DNA from: Thiobacillus sp.
GTDB taxonomy: Bacteria > Pseudomonadota > Gammaproteobacteria > Burkholderiales > Thiobacillaceae
Direction of reading: 5' to 3'
Length of the DNA: 9,420 nt
NCBI GenBank assembly: GCA_011391285.1
Contig: JAABQU010000282.1
Location: 1-9,420, forward strand
In this document: positions 7,412 to 9,420 of the stretch, piece after piece
Position numbering within the stretch: position 1 is the stretch's first letter
Layout of the letters: each line of letters opens with the position of its first letter
Notes under the pieces: model-generated
The model's input: only the letters and a program-made list of their open reading frames with translations
Databases searched by the model: none
Told to the model about the DNA's origin: nothing
Position numbers and translations under genes: made by a program

Positions 7412-7954
7412 TTAACGGTCCAGCGGATCAAATCCCTGCTCGACGAGCCAATCCGCACCTGCCTCATTCAAGTCATCGGATCCGTCCTCGTCCTCAGGCG
7501 CCTCGTCTTCTTCGTCCTGCTCGGAATCGGGTTCCGATTCACGCATCGGGGTCGCCAGCGAATCCTTGCCGCGCAGGAATTCCAGCGCCGCCGTGGTGAC
7601 GAGGAACGCATCGCCCCCGTCCACTTTCAGCGATGACTCGATCAGCGGCTGGGCCCAGGGCGATACCGCCATCTCGCTTTCGAGTTCGGACCAGGTGAAG
7701 AAAGCGGCATCCCCGGGTTCGGTCAGAACCACCTGCTGCATGATGTCACTCGACTTGAAATCGAAGGCGCCGTAGAACGCAACCGCCACCATTTCCGGGC
7801 TGAACTCGATCATCGGCAGGATGGCATCGATTTCCCGGCGCTTCTCGTTCAAGCGCTTTTGCAGCACCGATTTGCCTTCTGAATCCGTCACCAGATCATC
7901 GACCTCATCGATGTAGTTTTTGATGAGATCCGAAAAGTAGGGGGATATTTTCAC
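7412..7954 (-). CDS. Small protein with a highly acidic tail, function unknown (second gene of the J-domain operon)
   Basis: The 180-aa product starts at GTG (7954-7952), which overlaps the stop of the J-domain gene in a GTGA arrangement; GGA lies nine bases upstream. Residues 1-130 look folded: a charged N-terminal helix ([18 protein letters not shown]), a basic helix near 30-45, and a mixed region with [20 protein letters not shown] (57-76) and [15 protein letters not shown] (115-129). Residues 138-163 are almost wholly Asp/Glu/Ser/Pro and probably disordered. The protein then ends in a short conserved-looking motif, [14 protein letters not shown]. It has no Cys and no membrane segment. I do not recognise the family. 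The overlap argues that it is made together with the J-protein and may be its direct partner or client. Confidence 0.83.
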   Translation of the reverse strand: MKISPYFSDLIKNYIDEVDDLVTDSEGKSVLQKRLNEKRREIDAILPMIEFSPEMVAVAFYGAFDFKSSDIMQQVVLTEPGDAAFFTWSELESEMAVSPWAQPLIESSLKVDGGDAFLVTTAALEFLRGKDSLATPMRESEPDSEQDEEDEAPEDEDGSDDLNEAGADWLVEQGFDPLDR

Positions 7955-8229
7955 TTAAGGGCGTCCTGGATGTATTGACCCGACATATCCCATGCGACAG
8001 GCAAAGGGTCTTCGATCAGATTGCGTTGCCGGTATTCGTCGTAAGCCTTGCGGCGCGCTGCGTCAGACAGCACTTCGTACGCTTCCTGGACTTCCCTGAA
8101 GCGCATGGGGGCATCCGGAGACTGGTTCTTGTCAGGGTGATACTGGGCAGCCTTTTTTCGGTAAGCAGCCTTGATCAAATCCGGTGTTGCAGCGGGCGAG
8201 ACGCCCAGTGCTTCATAGTTGTCCTGCAT
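7951..8229 (-). CDS. Minimal J-domain (DnaJ-like) co-chaperone
   Basis: J-domain proteins stimulate the ATPase of Hsp70 (DnaK) and bring it to specific clients. The 92-aa product is little more than a J-domain: [20 protein letters not shown], the invariant HPD at residues 31-33 in YHPDKN, and [20 protein letters not shown]. The Gly/Phe region, zinc finger and C-terminal substrate domains of DnaJ are absent. Instead there is a 25-residue tail ([20 protein letters not shown]) that probably gives specificity. It is therefore not dnaJ itself but a class III type J-protein. The ATG at 8229 has AGGA seven bases upstream. It begins the four-gene cluster 51 bases after prfC, too close for an obvious separate promoter, so transcription may come from within or upstream of prfC. 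Confidence 0.93.
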   Translation of the reverse strand: MQDNYEALGVSPAATPDLIKAAYRKKAAQYHPDKNQSPDAPMRFREVQEAYEVLSDAARRKAYDEYRQRNLIEDPLPVAWDMSGQYIQDALK

Positions 8230-8280
8230 AAGAATCCTTTGTGTGAGCCCGGGACGGGAATTGATTCATTCAGTTCTTCC

Positions 8281-9420
8281 CTAGCTCATCACCTGTCCAT
8301 GTTCGCGCGTGTCGTGGAACGCCACCTTCGGCCAGCGTTCCTGCGCCAGCGATAAGTTCACCCGCGTATCCGCCAGATACACCAGATTGCCGTCGACGTC
8401 CTTCGCCAGCTTCAGCGTGTTGGCCTTGGTGAATTCGGCCAGGTGCGGGGCGTCCGCGCAGGTGACCCAGCGCGCGGTGTAGATGCCGGCGTTCTCGAAG
8501 CTGGCGTCGACGCCGTACTCGGTTTTCAGCCGATGCGCGACGACTTCGAACTGCAGCTGGCCGACCGCGCCAATCAGCAGGGTGTTGTCGGCGAAGGGCT
8601 CGAACACCTGCACCGCGCCTTCCTCGCCCAGTTCCAGCAGTCCCTTGTTCAGCTGCTTGGCGCGCAGCGGATCGCGCAGGCGCGGGCGGCTGAAGAGCTC
8701 GGGCGCGAAGTAGGGGATGCCCTTGTATTGAAGGGCCTCGCCTTCGGTGAGCGTGTCGCCGATGTGCAGCTGGCCGTGGTTGTGGATGCCGATGATGTCG
8801 CCGGCTACCGCGTCTTCCATGCGGGTGCGCTCGTTGGCCATGAAGACGACCGCGTTGGCGATCTTCATGTCCTTGCCGGTGCGGCGGTGGCGCACTTTCA
8901 TGTTGGGCGTGTAGCGGCCGGAGCAGACGCGGAAGAAGGCGATGCGGTCGCGGTGCTGCGGGTCCATGTTGGCCTGGATCTTGAACACGAAGCCGCTGAA
9001 CTTGGGCTCGGTGGGATCGACCGTGCGCTCGACCGCCTCGCGCGGCTGCGGCGGCGGCGCCCAGTCGGCCAGCGCGCGCAGTACTTCGCGCACGCCGAAG
9101 TTGTTGATGCCGGAGCCGAAGAACACCGGCGTCTGGCGGCCCTTGAGGAAGTCGTCGAGATGAAAGCTCGCACCGGCGCCGCGCACCAGTTCGATTTCGG
9201 ACAGCAGGGTGTCGGCTTCCAGCGGGAAGCGCTCCCGCAAGGCCGCTTCCCCCAGACCCTGCAGCGATTCGAACTGCTGGTCGGCGTTTTCCTCGCCAGC
9301 CTTGAAGCGCAGGATCTCGTCCTTGATCAGGTGGTACACGCCCTGGAAGCGCTTGCCCATTCCGATCGGCCAGGTCACCGGCGCGCAGTGGATTTTCAGG
9401 ATTGACTCGATCTCGTCCAG
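8281..9420 (-). CDS. prfC: Peptide chain release factor 3, C-terminal part
   Basis: RF3 is a translational GTPase that recycles RF1/RF2 from the ribosome after termination. The window holds 379 residues to the TAG stop, out of a usual length near 530; the N-terminal GTPase motifs lie beyond the edge. The frame stays open to 9420, where the translation reads LDEIESILKIHCAP before VTWPIGMGKRFQGVYHLIKD, matching the end of the RF3 G domain. The beta-barrel and C-terminal domains follow, with FVFKIQANMDPQHRDRIAFF, RVCSGRY, EEGAVQVFEPF and the final NLSLAQERWPKVAFHDTREH. These identify RF3 rather than EF-G. The GTG at 9376-9378 is an internal Val codon and not a start. No T-run terminator follows the stop, so read-through into the J-domain operon is possible. 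Confidence 0.96.
   Translation of the reverse strand: MDEIESILKIHCAPVTWPIGMGKRFQGVYHLIKDEILRFKAGEENADQQFESLQGLGEAALRERFPLEADTLLSEIELVRGAGASFHLDDFLKGRQTPVFFGSGINNFGVREVLRALADWAPPPQPREAVERTVDPTEPKFSGFVFKIQANMDPQHRDRIAFFRVCSGRYTPNMKVRHRRTGKDMKIANAVVFMANERTRMEDAVAGDIIGIHNHGQLHIGDTLTEGEALQYKGIPYFAPELFSRPRLRDPLRAKQLNKGLLELGEEGAVQVFEPFADNTLLIGAVGQLQFEVVAHRLKTEYGVDASFENAGIYTARWVTCADAPHLAEFTKANTLKLAKDVDGNLVYLADTRVNLSLAQERWPKVAFHDTREHGQVMS

Noticed and set aside
8443..9405. A 320-aa plus-strand ORF opposite prfC
   Set aside because: RF3 on the minus strand is unambiguous; the antisense product has no recognisable domain and a skewed Val/Ala/Gly/His composition.
1..9420. CRISPR arrays, insertion sequences, tRNA genes, long direct repeats
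   Set aside because: Reading both strands showed no regularly spaced repeats, no transposase-like coding region, no terminal inverted repeats and no tRNA-like cloverleaf.

Overview
The window is a compact piece of a high-GC proteobacterial chromosome. Every gene I can support lies on the minus strand, so transcription runs from high to low coordinates. The mix of genes (release factor 3, a LutABC operon, a short-type alpha-glucan phosphorylase and a J-domain protein followed by unknowns) and the protein style suggest a betaproteobacterium, possibly near the Nitrosomonadales. That placement rests on general recognition and is not proven by the sequence. I see no mobile element, CRISPR array, tRNA or rRNA.

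In the direction of transcription, the window opens with the C-terminal 379 residues of peptide chain release factor 3 (prfC, 8281-9420, cut by the window edge). After 51 bases comes a tight four-gene cluster (8229 down to 5386): a minimal J-domain co-chaperone of 92 aa, then three proteins I cannot assign (180, 249 and 411 aa). The junctions are a 4-base overlap, a 29-base gap and an 11-base gap, and each start has a plausible ribosome binding site, so this looks like one operon. It is the best candidate here for an undescribed system: a J-protein that could bring Hsp70/DnaK to three co-encoded soluble proteins, two of them with acidic tails.

A 152-base intergenic region follows. Then comes lutA-lutB-lutC (5233 down to 2393), which encodes the three-part iron-sulfur complex known for L-lactate oxidation in other bacteria. 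The genes overlap by 4 and 8 bases, so translation is probably coupled. No lactate permease or GntR-type regulator is visible in the window.

Downstream are a 74-aa charged helical protein of unknown function (2072-2296), an alpha-glucan phosphorylase of the short bacterial type (247-1956) that releases glucose-1-phosphate from glycogen, and the first 42 residues of an Ala/Pro/Lys-rich protein that runs off the left edge. The glgP leader carries an imperfect GC-rich hairpin just upstream of a start codon that has no clear Shine-Dalgarno sequence. The large plus-strand ORFs opposite these genes look like high-GC shadows.
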